NCBI GenBank assembly: GCA_029782225.1
Contig: JAKOVF010000277.1
Span: 1-64,000 of the forward strand
Source: Chloroflexota bacterium
GTDB lineage: Bacteria; Chloroflexota; Anaerolineae; Anaerolineales; Villigracilaceae
Length of the DNA: 64,000 nucleotides
Direction of reading: 5' to 3'
Numbering within the stretch: position 1 is the stretch's first letter; every line of letters starts with the position of its first letter. The notes below the pieces were generated by a model. That model was not told the origin of the DNA. It saw only the letters and a program-made list of their open reading frames with translations, and did no database searches. Of this stretch, positions 43,585-50,819 are shown in pieces. Both the position numbers and the translations under genes were made by a program.

Positions 43585-43729
43585 TAGATTCATCCTTTCC
43601 CGCGCTTCCACGCGGCGGGGTGATTATATCTCGATTCGAAATGCGGAACTTTAAGACAGGATGAGTTAACAGAAATCTAACAATCGATGGGAATTGCTTC
43701 TTTGCGTGATTTCGCAGGCAGGTGAATTG

Positions 43730-44707
43730 TCAGACGAGTCTTGCCGGGCCGCCAACTCCGGCGACCAGAACGTCACTCACCTGCGGAATTTCCCCCAGAC
43801 GCTTCCTGACCTGCGGGGCCTGTTCAGAAAGACAAATGACATGGACGTTCGCTCCGGCATCTACCGTGTAAGCCGCGGGCAATCCGCGTGACCGCCATTC
43901 GCGCACGGCATGAAAAATTTCAACGGTTGCAGGATGCCAGTACATCAGCGGCGGATTAGAGGTCATCATGACCGCATGCATCATGTCAGAATCCAATTCG
44001 ATAATATTTGCGAGTGCCTCAAAATCGCAATGGAGAATGGCCTGGCGGCAAATGTCCAGCCTGCGCGGAGTATCACCCACGCGCGCGACCTGCAAGGGAC
44101 TGGTCCAGGCCAGAGCGTGTCCTTCTGTTGACCCAGTCTTCTTGTGGCCTGTGCTCACGATGGCGATACAGTCTGTCAAGTTCCAGTGTTCAGGCGGGGC
44201 AATCGAAACCCCGACCGAATCCTCATCGCCGCTTCCCATCTTCCATTCTACAAACCCCGATGGGATCGAACGTGAGGCTGAACCGGATCCACGCCGCGCC
44301 AGGCGCGAGAGTTGGGCTTCATTCAGGTTGAGCCCGGCCGCCTTTGAAGACGCGACCGCTAAAGCTGCGAATGCTGCTGCTGAGGAGGCAATCCCTGCTC
44401 CGGCGGGGAAGTTGTTCTCGCTCATGACTTCCGCTTTCAGGTTCCTTTTTGACATCCCGCGCACAAGATCAAGGATGTAGACGACGCGCTCCAGCCCTTT
44501 GCCGGTAATTTCATGACCATTGATAATGAGCTCATCAAAAGGAAGCGACGGCTGAAAGCTGACCGTCGTCCGCGTGAACAACCCATCCAGGTTCATCGAG
44601 ATGGAACCGTTGGAAGGGAGGCGCAGGTCATTGTCGCGATTGCCCCAGTACTTGATGAAGGCGATGTTGTCAAAAGCGACAGCCGTTGCTGTGGGGTTAC
44701 CAGACAT
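43730..44707 (-). CDS. mvaD: diphosphomevalonate (or phosphomevalonate) decarboxylase
   Basis: A GHMP-kinase-family enzyme of 325 residues in the mevalonate route to isoprenoids. It shows NIAFIKYWGNRD (Lys19), SNGSISMNLDG, the phosphate loop PAGAGIASSAAAFAALA, SGSASRSIPSGFVEW (Arg146) and the catalytic D283 in YTVDAGANVHV. Family members in Chloroflexota act on either diphospho- or monophosphomevalonate, and the sequence alone does not decide. Its ATG lies inside the end of the element's recombinase frame, so the native upstream region has been replaced by the inserted element and expression may now depend on it. Confidence 0.93.
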   Translation of the reverse strand: MSGNPTATAVAFDNIAFIKYWGNRDNDLRLPSNGSISMNLDGLFTRTTVSFQPSLPFDELIINGHEITGKGLERVVYILDLVRGMSKRNLKAEVMSENNFPAGAGIASSAAAFAALAVASSKAAGLNLNEAQLSRLARRGSGSASRSIPSGFVEWKMGSGDEDSVGVSIAPPEHWNLTDCIAIVSTGHKKTGSTEGHALAWTSPLQVARVGDTPRRLDICRQAILHCDFEALANIIELDSDMMHAVMMTSNPPLMYWHPATVEIFHAVREWRSRGLPAAYTVDAGANVHVICLSEQAPQVRKRLGEIPQVSDVLVAGVGGPARLV

Positions 44708-46266
44708 TTGACGTAAATAACCCTTTCATTATCTTCAATCGCCAGTGTACCGCGAACGTCCAGCATCTCCAGCACCTGCCGCTTTTGTTCGAATGTTGCG
44801 GTATCCAAAACATCTTTGATCGTCTCACAAAACAATCTTATGTCTTCCACTTGGGCATCAGACAAAACCAACTGTTCAAGAAACGAGGAAATTTCTGCCT
44901 GTTCCTTTCGGAGATTCCCTATATTTTCTTCAAGTCTCGCACGTCTTTCTGAAAGCATATCACGTTCAAAGTCTCCTGACAGGTACAAGTCCAGCAACTT
45001 GTTTAATTGCTTTTCGTTCTCAGCTATATGACCTTCTATCAACTCCAACCGGGCTGTCAAAGCCTGATTGCTCCTGCCTTGTTCCTCCTGTCGATCCTGT
45101 AAACCGGCAACAATGTATTCCGGATGCTGAATGATGTTGACAAGCCATGCCCATACCGCATCATCAACATCCCTTCCGCGAAACATGGGCATGTCGCATC
45201 TTTTGATAGGTCGTCTTTCTGTTGCCTTGCAATAGTAGTAGGTATTCTTCTTTCTTGCACGACCTTGATAAGTAAAGCCGCATTTGGCACAGCGCAATCT
45301 TCTCGCTAAAAGATATTCATGCTTTAAGTGTCGATCTGCCTGTGCAAGATTGAATTTCATTCTTGCCTGCGCCAAATTGAAAGTCTCCTTATCAATGATC
45401 ACGGGTACAGGCACGCCCACCCATTCATCCCGGGAACGAGGCACCTGTTTGCCAAATCCACATTTTGGTCTGGCGGGTCTTACCTTTCCATCATCGATTA
45501 CCTTCGTTTTGCCATAATGCCAGGTGCCGGTATATGTCTCGTTTTTCAAGATGTGCCTTATCATTTCAGGCGCCCATGATCCAGGCTCATATTTCTTGTA
45601 AATGTGTCCATGTTTATCGCCCCGGGTGATCACCCTCATTTCAGTCAATTTTTTGGCAATGGCATTCATGGACATCGGACCACTATCGCCATCTCCTCTC
45701 AAATACCAATTAAAAACATTGACAACAATCTGCGCCTCCTCTTCGTCCACTTCAAGCCAGGACTTGTGCGGTTCAGTAATTGTTTTATATCCATAAGGTG
45801 GACGTGACCCGACAATCACAAACCCACTTTGCGCTTTGCCACGTTTTCCCCGTTTGCTTCGTTCCAGAATTTTTGCCTTTTCATATTCAGCAATACTGGC
45901 ACGAATCTGTTTTTGGAGCCGGCCTTCATCGCTATTGTCATATTGACCAATCACATATTCAACCGTGACTCCCAATCGCAGGAACTCCTCCTCGATCAGC
46001 GCCTGATAAACGCTTTTTCGGGCAAGGCGATCAATGTCGTACACGATAATGACATCAATCGGTTCCTGGGCAGCAAAATCCCGCAAGGCATTAAGTTGAG
46101 GGCGATCAATGGTTGCACCGCTGTAATCCTCGGAGAATGTCATTAAAAGGACATAACCGCAATCGGCGGCATATTGCTTGCAGGCATCGACCTGGGTGTT
46201 TAAACTGTAGCCCTTGGTCTGTTCATCCGTACTGACTCTGGCATAAATAACCGAACGCTTATTCAT
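44593..46266 (-). CDS. large serine recombinase (integrase)
   Basis: A site-specific recombinase of 557 residues. The resolvase domain opens with YARVSTDEQ (catalytic Ser12), then IVYDIDRLARKS. The recombinase domain follows (about 170-290), then a zinc ribbon (CAKCGFTY ... YYYCKATERR ... CDMP) and a coiled coil (about 400-480). The true family end is near VIYVKCLV; the last 30 or so residues (PSSSTGAIATMTC...) are read from inside mvaD in another frame, as expected when the gene lies at the integration edge. Its leader is highly structured (46.3-46.8 kb). Confidence 0.95.
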   Translation of the reverse strand: MNKRSVIYARVSTDEQTKGYSLNTQVDACKQYAADCGYVLLMTFSEDYSGATIDRPQLNALRDFAAQEPIDVIIVYDIDRLARKSVYQALIEEEFLRLGVTVEYVIGQYDNSDEGRLQKQIRASIAEYEKAKILERSKRGKRGKAQSGFVIVGSRPPYGYKTITEPHKSWLEVDEEEAQIVVNVFNWYLRGDGDSGPMSMNAIAKKLTEMRVITRGDKHGHIYKKYEPGSWAPEMIRHILKNETYTGTWHYGKTKVIDDGKVRPARPKCGFGKQVPRSRDEWVGVPVPVIIDKETFNLAQARMKFNLAQADRHLKHEYLLARRLRCAKCGFTYQGRARKKNTYYYCKATERRPIKRCDMPMFRGRDVDDAVWAWLVNIIQHPEYIVAGLQDRQEEQGRSNQALTARLELIEGHIAENEKQLNKLLDLYLSGDFERDMLSERRARLEENIGNLRKEQAEISSFLEQLVLSDAQVEDIRLFCETIKDVLDTATFEQKRQVLEMLDVRGTLAIEDNERVIYVKCLVTPQQRLSLLTTSPSSSTGAIATMTCASLPTVPSR

Positions 46267-46296
46267 GAATGGTTTCCTTGTTGGTATTTGTCAAAA

Positions 46297-46322
46297 TGCC
46301 AGCCGGGCCGGTCCGGCTGGCA
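46297..46322 (-). terminator. terminator-like hairpin before the recombinase gene
   Basis: TGCCAGCCGG / CCGGCTGGCA with a 6-base loop. On the minus strand ATTTTG follows. It lies between the 79-residue gene and the recombinase gene, so it may lower recombinase expression. Confidence 0.6.
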
Positions 46323-46330
46323 GCAGTCAA

Positions 46331-46570
46331 TCAATTCTGGACAGGGGATTTGAGGAAATCCTTCATCTCGTGAAACAGTTCGGGACCCAGCACCTGGATC
46401 TGCTCATCAATTCCAAGACCTACGCCATTGATCAGGTCGGCAAGCAACATTCCCATGTTGCCTTCAACCTCGATCAGACTGGAACTTCCGGCAGCATCCT
46501 GCCATTCCTGACGGATGCGCGTGAGCGTGCCTACCAGTTGAAATCGTTGTGTGGAAGGGGGTTGAAACAT
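46331..46570 (-). CDS. small protein upstream of the recombinase
   Basis: A 79-residue protein with a clear ribosome site (AAGGAG, six bases before the ATG). It opens MFQPPSTQRFQLVGTLTRIRQEW, has a Gly/Leu-rich middle (GMLLADLINGVGLG) and ends helical (GPELFHEMKDFLKS). I do not recognise a family. It lies in the recombinase transcript and ahead of a terminator-like hairpin, so it is likely made in larger amounts than the recombinase. It could be an accessory factor of recombination. Confidence 0.65.
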   Translation of the reverse strand: MFQPPSTQRFQLVGTLTRIRQEWQDAAGSSSLIEVEGNMGMLLADLINGVGLGIDEQIQVLGPELFHEMKDFLKSPVQN

Positions 46571-46590
46571 GTGATTCTCCTTTTGGGGTT

Positions 46591-46745
46591 GGGCGACCTG
46601 TATTCCCCGGCTGGAATACAAATCGCCCTGATGGAATCCCACCAGGGCGAATCAAAGGGGCTGTATAATAAAACCAGCCCTCCCTCCGCTCTAGCCGGTG
46701 GGTTGGGTGAGGGTCGTATTGGTGCTACGAACACCAGTACGACCC
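46591..46745 (-). promoter_or_regulatory. structured leader of the recombinase operon
   Basis: Two long inverted repeats lie in the leader: GGGCGA..TGTATTCC / GGAATACA..TCGCCC (46591-46628) and GGGTCGTAttGGTG / CACCagTACGACCC (46711-46745). Between them are more GC-rich arms (CCAGCCCTCC ... GGGTTGG). The region is too short for a gene and may be a recombination site or an RNA control element. Confidence 0.45.
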
Positions 46746-46760
46746 GTTATTCTGGCTGTG

Positions 46761-46809
46761 AATTTCATTGCCAGCAATGAAATTATAGCACAGGTTTTAC
46801 GGTTGACAA
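46761..46809 (-). promoter_or_regulatory. recombinase promoter with overlapping operator palindrome
   Basis: On the minus strand TTGTCA (46804-46809), 16 bases, TATAAT (46782-46787): close to sigma-70 consensus. The perfect palindrome AATTTCATTGccagCAATGAAATT (46761-46784) overlaps the -10 box and start site, where a repressor would block transcription. Confidence 0.65.
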
Positions 46810-46842
46810 GTCCCCGTCATCAATCACGTTATGGCTATGTTG

Positions 46843-47052
46843 TTATGCCTTATTTCGTTTGGGTTTACGACCGCGCTTCTCTCCGTGTTGATCCCTGCTC
46901 TTCAGGAATTCCTGCAGGGATTTGCGGCTGACTTGCCAGGATTGCCCCCACTTGCGACCTGTAATCTTTTTGGCGCGCACCAATTTGCGGATGTAATCCA
47001 ATTCATATCCACTGATCTGCACAGCCTCATATGTTGTCAGCCAATCTTCCAT
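46843..47052 (-). CDS. excisionase-like helix-turn-helix protein
   Basis: A basic protein of 69 residues. DWLTTYEAVQISGYELDYIRKLVRAKKITGRKWGQSWQVSRKSLQEFLKS is the MerR-like excisionase (DNA-binding HTH_17) pattern, with a Lys/Arg-rich tail (GEKRGRKPKRNKA). It probably binds near the attachment site or the control region and steers excision. The frame could start at a TTG at 47070. It is driven by the CCGTA-type promoter at 47142-47170, divergent from the main operon. Confidence 0.75.
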   Translation of the reverse strand: MEDWLTTYEAVQISGYELDYIRKLVRAKKITGRKWGQSWQVSRKSLQEFLKSRDQHGEKRGRKPKRNKA

Positions 47053-47141
47053 AGATGTTCGCTTCTCCAAACGATATTATAACGTTGTGAACGGGGAATT
47101 TGGAACTGGTGTCCCGGATGTAAATGTTCTGAAGCGGGGTA

Positions 47142-47170
47142 TAGCATCCAGGACTACGGTTACTCTACGG
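47142..47170 (-). promoter_or_regulatory. CCGTA-repeat promoter, leftward copy
   Basis: On the minus strand CCGTA (47166-47170) and CCGTA (47155-47159) are 11 bases apart; the last is followed by 7 bases and ATGCTATAC (ATGCTA at 47142-47147). The same geometry is found at 47301 and 48638. It would drive the excisionase-like gene. Confidence 0.6.
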
Positions 47171-47300
47171 AATAAAGTCCGAGAATTGTATGACTTCACA
47201 ATATGAACGAATAAGAGGAGAGCATAACAGAAACAAGGATCCGGTTTTTTTACAACCTGATTCAGGGTCATTCACCCACACCATGAACTCTTGGATAATC

Positions 47301-47355
47301 CCGTAGGGAGTTTCGTATTCCAAACCGTAGAGTTTCCGTACTGGTGAATGCTACT
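47301..47355 (+). promoter_or_regulatory. CCGTA-repeat promoter, rightward copy 1
   Basis: Four repeats start at 47301, 47313 (TCGTA), 47325 and 47336, spaced 12, 12 and 11 bases. The last is followed by 7 bases and ATGCTACTTAA (from 47348), which may hold an extended -10 box. A hairpin with a T-run follows. Confidence 0.65.
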
Positions 47356-47356
47356 T

Positions 47357-47388
47357 AAGGGTTGCCGCAAGGCAACTCTTATTTTTTC
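47357..47388 (+). terminator. hairpin with T-run directly after promoter 1
   Basis: AAGgGTTGCC gcaa GGCAACtCTT then ATTTTTTC. It lies between the presumed start site and the first ribosome site, so it is either an attenuator or a 5' stabilising hairpin. Confidence 0.6.
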
Positions 47389-47407
47389 ATTGCAGTGAAA
47401 GGAAACC

Positions 47408-47500
47408 ATGCACAAGAAAACATTCCATTCCCATTACAGGGCAATGCCCTTACAACGTCAAAAAAAATTGCAGTTCATCCAGGCAGGAGAATCCGCATGA
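47408..47500 (+). CDS. possible 30-residue leader peptide
   Basis: ATG after GAAAGGAAACC, reading MHKKTFHSHYRAMPLQRQKK and ten more residues; very basic. Its stop overlaps the next ATG (ATGA), so translation would be coupled. It has no known relative that I can name. Confidence 0.4.
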   Translation: MHKKTFHSHYRAMPLQRQKKLQFIQAGESA

Positions 47501-47718
47501 CCGCGGCAACTCCCCCTGAGGAAATAAAGCCCGAGCTGACCCCGGAACAGAGAAAGGCACTGGGCCGGGTCTACAGCTACCTAATGGATATTGCACGAAA
47601 ACGATTGGTTCAAAAGAATGCAACTGCCAATCCACAACTGCCATCAGGAAATGTTGATGGTGACCAGGGAAAATCCGAGGTCGCAGCCGATGCTCCACAG
47701 AGTCCAGCGCCGGCATAA
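47497..47718 (+). CDS. small element-encoded protein
   Basis: A 73-residue protein with AGGAGA six bases upstream of the ATG. The first part (PEEIKPELTPEQRKALGRVYSYLMDIARKRL) is helical and the rest is polar and disordered (DGDQGKSEVAADAPQSPAPA). No family recognised. It is the first normal-sized gene after promoter 1; about 240 bases without a gene follow, with AT-rich boxes (TATAAAT, TAAAAT) that may be another promoter. Confidence 0.55.
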   Translation: MTAATPPEEIKPELTPEQRKALGRVYSYLMDIARKRLVQKNATANPQLPSGNVDGDQGKSEVAADAPQSPAPA

Positions 47719-47961
47719 TCATTCAATCGAGAACACCCACAGGTTGTGCGATCAGAAGGAAGGAACAAGCGTACAACCTGTCCCTCGAAATTCCGCCAAA
47801 TGATTCCAATTTGCAAAGACCTTTCAATTTGCATTTTTAAGGGGAGTCATGCCCAAATAAATGACTAAATCGTATAAATAGGGTAACAAATGTCATTTGA
47901 GATTCGCAGAACCGGTACTAAAATATCCCGCTTTTGACGTTTAGTTTTGAGGTCAACCATA

Positions 47962-48600
47962 ATGAACCACTTCAGAAGGATGTGGGGTCATTATCTGGCG
48001 CTGGTGATCGTGATTACCATCCTGATTTTCCCCATCTCCTGGATCTACAGGCTAATTCATCGATACTACGGCCCCGAGGGTGCCCTCGTGGCCCTGGTTC
48101 TCATTTCCATTGGGATCATCATCCTTGGAATCCGGGGCGGCAATTACGCCTATACACTTCATCGTTTTGTCCGGGACGAATCAGAAAGAAGAACGCAGGG
48201 GGATGGAAAACAGGTTGTCTTTGAAATGTTCGGGATCGAATTCTATCAATCCGGTTCTTCCCAATCAAACCCCGTGGCACCCCAAAATGAAACCATCCAA
48301 CAAGATACCCGGCACGATCATGACGACCTACAGGATCTGATCTCATCCGGAAACCGCAAGCGCCGTGGAAAACAAACCCGCTACCCGGAAGACAGAATCC
48401 GCAGGGTGGTCCTGCGCTGGGAACGGCGCGATCCATCCTTCTCCGCCAGAACCCTGGAGGAGTTTCTCGAAGAGGAATTTGGCTGTGGACCGGATGGTGT
48501 GCTGCTGGTACCCACCTCCACGTTTTATGACTGGCGGCGCAACGTATTAAAGGAAATAGAGGAAAAACAAAGGAAAACCATCACAGAAACACTCTCGTAA
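47962..48600 (+). CDS. membrane protein with basic C-terminal domain
   Basis: A 212-residue protein. Two membrane helices (YLALVIVITILIFPISWIY and LVALVLISIGIIILGIRGG) are followed by a cytoplasmic linker and a basic C-terminal domain (about 140-205; RKRRGKQTRYPEDRIRRVVLRWERRD, then TFYDWRRNVLKEIEEKQ) that looks like a nucleic-acid or protein-binding helical fold. GAGGT precedes the ATG. I do not recognise the family. It may tether the element's DNA to the membrane, which is inference only. Confidence 0.65.
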   Translation: MNHFRRMWGHYLALVIVITILIFPISWIYRLIHRYYGPEGALVALVLISIGIIILGIRGGNYAYTLHRFVRDESERRTQGDGKQVVFEMFGIEFYQSGSSQSNPVAPQNETIQQDTRHDHDDLQDLISSGNRKRRGKQTRYPEDRIRRVVLRWERRDPSFSARTLEEFLEEEFGCGPDGVLLVPTSTFYDWRRNVLKEIEEKQRKTITETLS

Positions 48601-48637
48601 CCAGCCCGTCGGAGCCAGATCAAGAGGAAAATAATTT

Positions 48638-48693
48638 CCGTAGATATCCCGTAATCCAAACCGTACAATTCCCGTACTCCCAGATGCTACTAA
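48638..48693 (+). promoter_or_regulatory. CCGTA-repeat promoter, rightward copy 2
   Basis: Four perfect CCGTA repeats start at 48638, 48649, 48661 and 48672, spaced 11, 12 and 11 bases. The last is followed by 7 bases and ATGCTACTAAT (from 48684). It precedes the operon of the RHH-like gene and parA. Confidence 0.7.
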
Positions 48694-48723
48694 TGAGCCG
48701 CCGACAAAGCGGCTCATTTTTTT
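48693..48723 (+). terminator. hairpin with T-run directly after promoter 2
   Basis: ATGAGCCGC cgacaaa GCGGCTCAT then TTTTTTT. Same place relative to the CCGTA promoter as the hairpin at 47357, although the sequence differs. Confidence 0.65.
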
Positions 48724-48743
48724 CAGCATCTGAAGGGAATACT

Positions 48744-48944
48744 ATGGCAAAGATAATCGTGTATCTGGGCGAACAGGAACGCGAGGCGCTGCAGCAACTT
48801 GCGCAGCGTGAAATGCGCGTGCCGCGCGCCCAGGCAGCCCTGATCATCCGCCGGGAATTGACCCGGCTGGGCATGCTGCCTGAACAGGAAAAAATACAGG
48901 AGACAGAGCGACCGGAAGGACAACCGGCGGAGGTGCAGCCATGA
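48744..48944 (+). CDS. small ribbon-helix-helix-like protein
   Basis: A 66-residue protein: a short beta strand (AKIIVYLGEQE) then two helices (EREALQQLAQREM and RAQAALIIRRELTRLGML), as in Arc/CopG-type DNA-binding proteins, and a polar tail. AAGGGA precedes the ATG. It leads the parA operon, and its protein could bind the CCGTA repeats in front of it. The stop overlaps the next small frame. Confidence 0.65.
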   Translation: MAKIIVYLGEQEREALQQLAQREMRVPRAQAALIIRRELTRLGMLPEQEKIQETERPEGQPAEVQP

Positions 48945-49084
48945 GACGTTCACCCTCTTCCGCGACCATCAAGCACAGTTACCCTGTTGTTGAAGAGGCA
49001 TCGACTGCCTCTCCGTTCATGGCAACAGAGTGCAATGGGATTCGACTCCAGCCCGGAACACACAAGGGGGAAGATCATGTTTGA
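48941..49084 (+). CDS. possible 47-residue protein
   Basis: An ATGA-coupled frame (MRRSPSSATIKHSYPVVEEA at its start) that fills the space between the RHH-like gene and the small membrane protein, overlapping both. It has no recognised domain; it may only keep ribosomes moving through the operon. Confidence 0.4.
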   Translation: MRRSPSSATIKHSYPVVEEASTASPFMATECNGIRLQPGTHKGEDHV

Positions 49085-49217
49085 CGCCATCAGCGCTGTG
49101 TTATCAGGGGTTCTGCTTGTTTTGCTTTCCATGCTGGGGGGCGGGATCATTTATTTCCTCCTGCGGGATTGTGTGAAACGCCATATCCGGCACAAGGACC
49201 AGGAGGAGTCCTCATGA
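49077..49217 (+). CDS. 46-residue single-pass membrane protein
   Basis: GGGGGAAG lies three bases before the ATG. One membrane helix (AVLSGVLLVLLSMLGGGIIYFLL) is followed by a basic tail (RDCVKRHIRHKDQEESS). The stop overlaps the parA start (ATGA). Function unknown. Confidence 0.6.
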   Translation: MFDAISAVLSGVLLVLLSMLGGGIIYFLLRDCVKRHIRHKDQEESS

Positions 49218-49984
49218 GCACCAGGATCATTTGTATCGCGAACCAGAAGGGCGGGGTCGGCAAGACCACCACTGCCGTTTCGCTGGCGCATGGTTTGACC
49301 CAAAAAGGAAAACAGGTTCTGCTGATCGACCTGGATCCGCAGGGACAATGTGCCACCGCTCTGGGGCGCAGTCCCGAGCCAGGCGTGTTCTACCTGCTCA
49401 CGATGGGACATACGCCACAGGAGACCGCTTTCCTGAAATCCTGGGTGCGGTTGTCCGGACGCGAAGGTCTGTATTTGTTTCCGGGGGACCAGCAGACAAT
49501 GGCTGCCCAGACCGTGCTCAACGCACAGGATCAGCCCATCTCCGCCATCCGACAATCGGTCAGTCGTTTTTTCAGGGAGGGACTGCACTACATCATCTTC
49601 GATACAGCGCCCAGCGTGGGCGGCATCCAGGAAAGGGCGGTCTGGGCCTCCGATCTCGTGATCGTGCCGACTGCCACCGAGTTCCTTTCCGCCGACGGCG
49701 TCTCGAAAGTGCTGCGCATGATGAGCATCCTACAGGAAAAGAAAAATTGGCGCGGAAATCTATTGGGCATTCTGCCGACCTTCTTCGATGAACAAACCCG
49801 CGAGAGCAAAGCCACGATGGAAAACCTGAAGGAACGGTTTGATGCAAGCGTTCTGCCGCCCATCCATCGCTCCACGCTGTTGCGGGAATGCGCCGCCGAA
49901 GGCAGGACGATCTTTGAAATGGACGAGCTGTGTCGCGCTGCAAAGCAGTATCAGGCGCTGACCCGGCATGTGATGAAATTTTAG
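49214..49984 (+). CDS. parA: ParA-family partition ATPase
   Basis: A 256-residue ATPase with the deviant Walker A NQKGGVGKTTTAVSLA (residues 10-25), the A' motif LLIDLDPQGQCATALG, and Walker B YIIFDTAPSVGG. Without an N-terminal HTH it is of the small (type Ib or Soj-like) class. It moves and segregates the element's DNA with a partner bound at a centromere. The gene right after it is in the partner's position. Confidence 0.93.
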   Translation: MSTRIICIANQKGGVGKTTTAVSLAHGLTQKGKQVLLIDLDPQGQCATALGRSPEPGVFYLLTMGHTPQETAFLKSWVRLSGREGLYLFPGDQQTMAAQTVLNAQDQPISAIRQSVSRFFREGLHYIIFDTAPSVGGIQERAVWASDLVIVPTATEFLSADGVSKVLRMMSILQEKKNWRGNLLGILPTFFDEQTRESKATMENLKERFDASVLPPIHRSTLLRECAAEGRTIFEMDELCRAAKQYQALTRHVMKF

Positions 49985-49992
49985 GAGTGGAT

Positions 49993-50595
49993 ATGACCGG
50001 ACGACGCGACCCCTTTGACAAGACCGAAACACCCAACCCCGTTCAACCACCCAGCCTCTACGACTCGCTGCGTGTGGCTGCGCCGCGCAAGCGCAACCGT
50101 CAATGGGAAAAACAACAACAGAGCCGCAAGGTGGTCTACCGCGGCATCGATCCCAAACTGGCTTTGAAGGTGAAGACGATTGCCGATGACCTGCTGGTTC
50201 CCGCAGGAGAGGTGGCATGTGCGGTGCTTGACTATGCCCTGCGATCCTATGAACGCGGGGATTTCGATCTTCACCCGCGACCCAATCCAGAACGCATGCG
50301 TATGACGCTGTTTCCACAATCTGGCTCCTCCCGTTTGATGGATAAACCCCAACGTTCTTCCCGACATAAACGACCGGAAGCCTTGTGGCGGGTCATCACC
50401 ACCTGGCGTGGCTTCTCTCCTGAACTCAAACAGGAATTGGCAGCGCTAGCCTCCGATGATGGCTTGCATGTACCCATTGGGGAATTGATCACAGCCTTGT
50501 TGCGCTTTGGTCTGAAAGCGTATGAAACTGGATTGCTGGTGCTTGAACCCAAACCGAAATCCGCCACATTTACTTTAGCGTACAAAGGCAAATGA
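49993..50595 (+). CDS. putative partition partner with duplicated domain
   Basis: A 200-residue basic protein in the parB position, nine bases after parA with AGGAG upstream. Two related blocks of about 45 residues are visible: RGIDPKLALKVKTIADDLLVPAGEVACAVLDYALRSYERG (about 50-90) and RGFSPELKQELAALASDDGLHVPIGELITALLRFGLKAYETG (about 140-182). Each looks like a CopG/RHH-type helical pair. No ParB nuclease domain is present. It likely binds the element's centromere as a tandem RHH protein. Confidence 0.65.
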   Translation: MTGRRDPFDKTETPNPVQPPSLYDSLRVAAPRKRNRQWEKQQQSRKVVYRGIDPKLALKVKTIADDLLVPAGEVACAVLDYALRSYERGDFDLHPRPNPERMRMTLFPQSGSSRLMDKPQRSSRHKRPEALWRVITTWRGFSPELKQELAALASDDGLHVPIGELITALLRFGLKAYETGLLVLEPKPKSATFTLAYKGK

Positions 50596-50819
50596 TGACG
50601 TTCCGCCAAAAATTACTTTTACATTTGTGCGGGATGAAGAACGCAGGCGGCATGGACCACGTGCCGCCTGCGTTCTGTCCACGTTCCGCCCACGCATCCG
50701 CCTACGTTGCCGCCTACGTTGAACGCACAGGAAGGGCTGGAATGCATGAAATCCTGTGCGAACGATCTGTGAGACCTGTGGAAAAAAACAGGCTTGTTTT
50801 GCGAGGAGGTCCTGCATGA
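50592..50819 (+). CDS. doubtful small frame over the origin-like repeats
   Basis: A 75-residue frame (MMTFRQKLLLHLCGMKN at its start) overlapping the previous stop and the next start. Its middle (PPAFCPRSAHASAYVAAYVE) is just the reading of CCGCC-type DNA repeats, so the DNA, not a protein, may be what is kept here. Confidence 0.3.
   Translation: MMTFRQKLLLHLCGMKNAGGMDHVPPAFCPRSAHASAYVAAYVERTGRAGMHEILCERSVRPVEKNRLVLRGGPA
50640..50721 (+). repeat. CCGCCTACGTTG iterons and inverted copy before the initiator
   Basis: Tandem units CCGCCTGCGTTC, TGTCCACGTT, CCGCCCACGCAT, CCGCCTACGTTG, CCGCCTACGTTG run from 50664 to 50721 (12, 10, 12, 12, 12 bases). An inverted copy, AACGCAGGCGG, lies at 50640, giving a palindrome with the first unit. 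This is likely an autoregulatory or origin site for the initiator or the site of the partition partner. Confidence 0.6.

Noticed and set aside
44966-44978. AAAGTCTCCTGAC shared with the hairpins at 14.8 kb
   Set aside because: A short match inside the recombinase coding sequence, most likely chance.
47077-47271. A 64-codon minus-strand frame in the control region
   Set aside because: It overlaps the leftward CCGTA promoter and has no ribosome site.
47881-47900. ACAAATGTCATTTG as a second copy of the mvaD attachment core
   Set aside because: Only a few bases match the mvaD start region, and it lies in the middle of the element.
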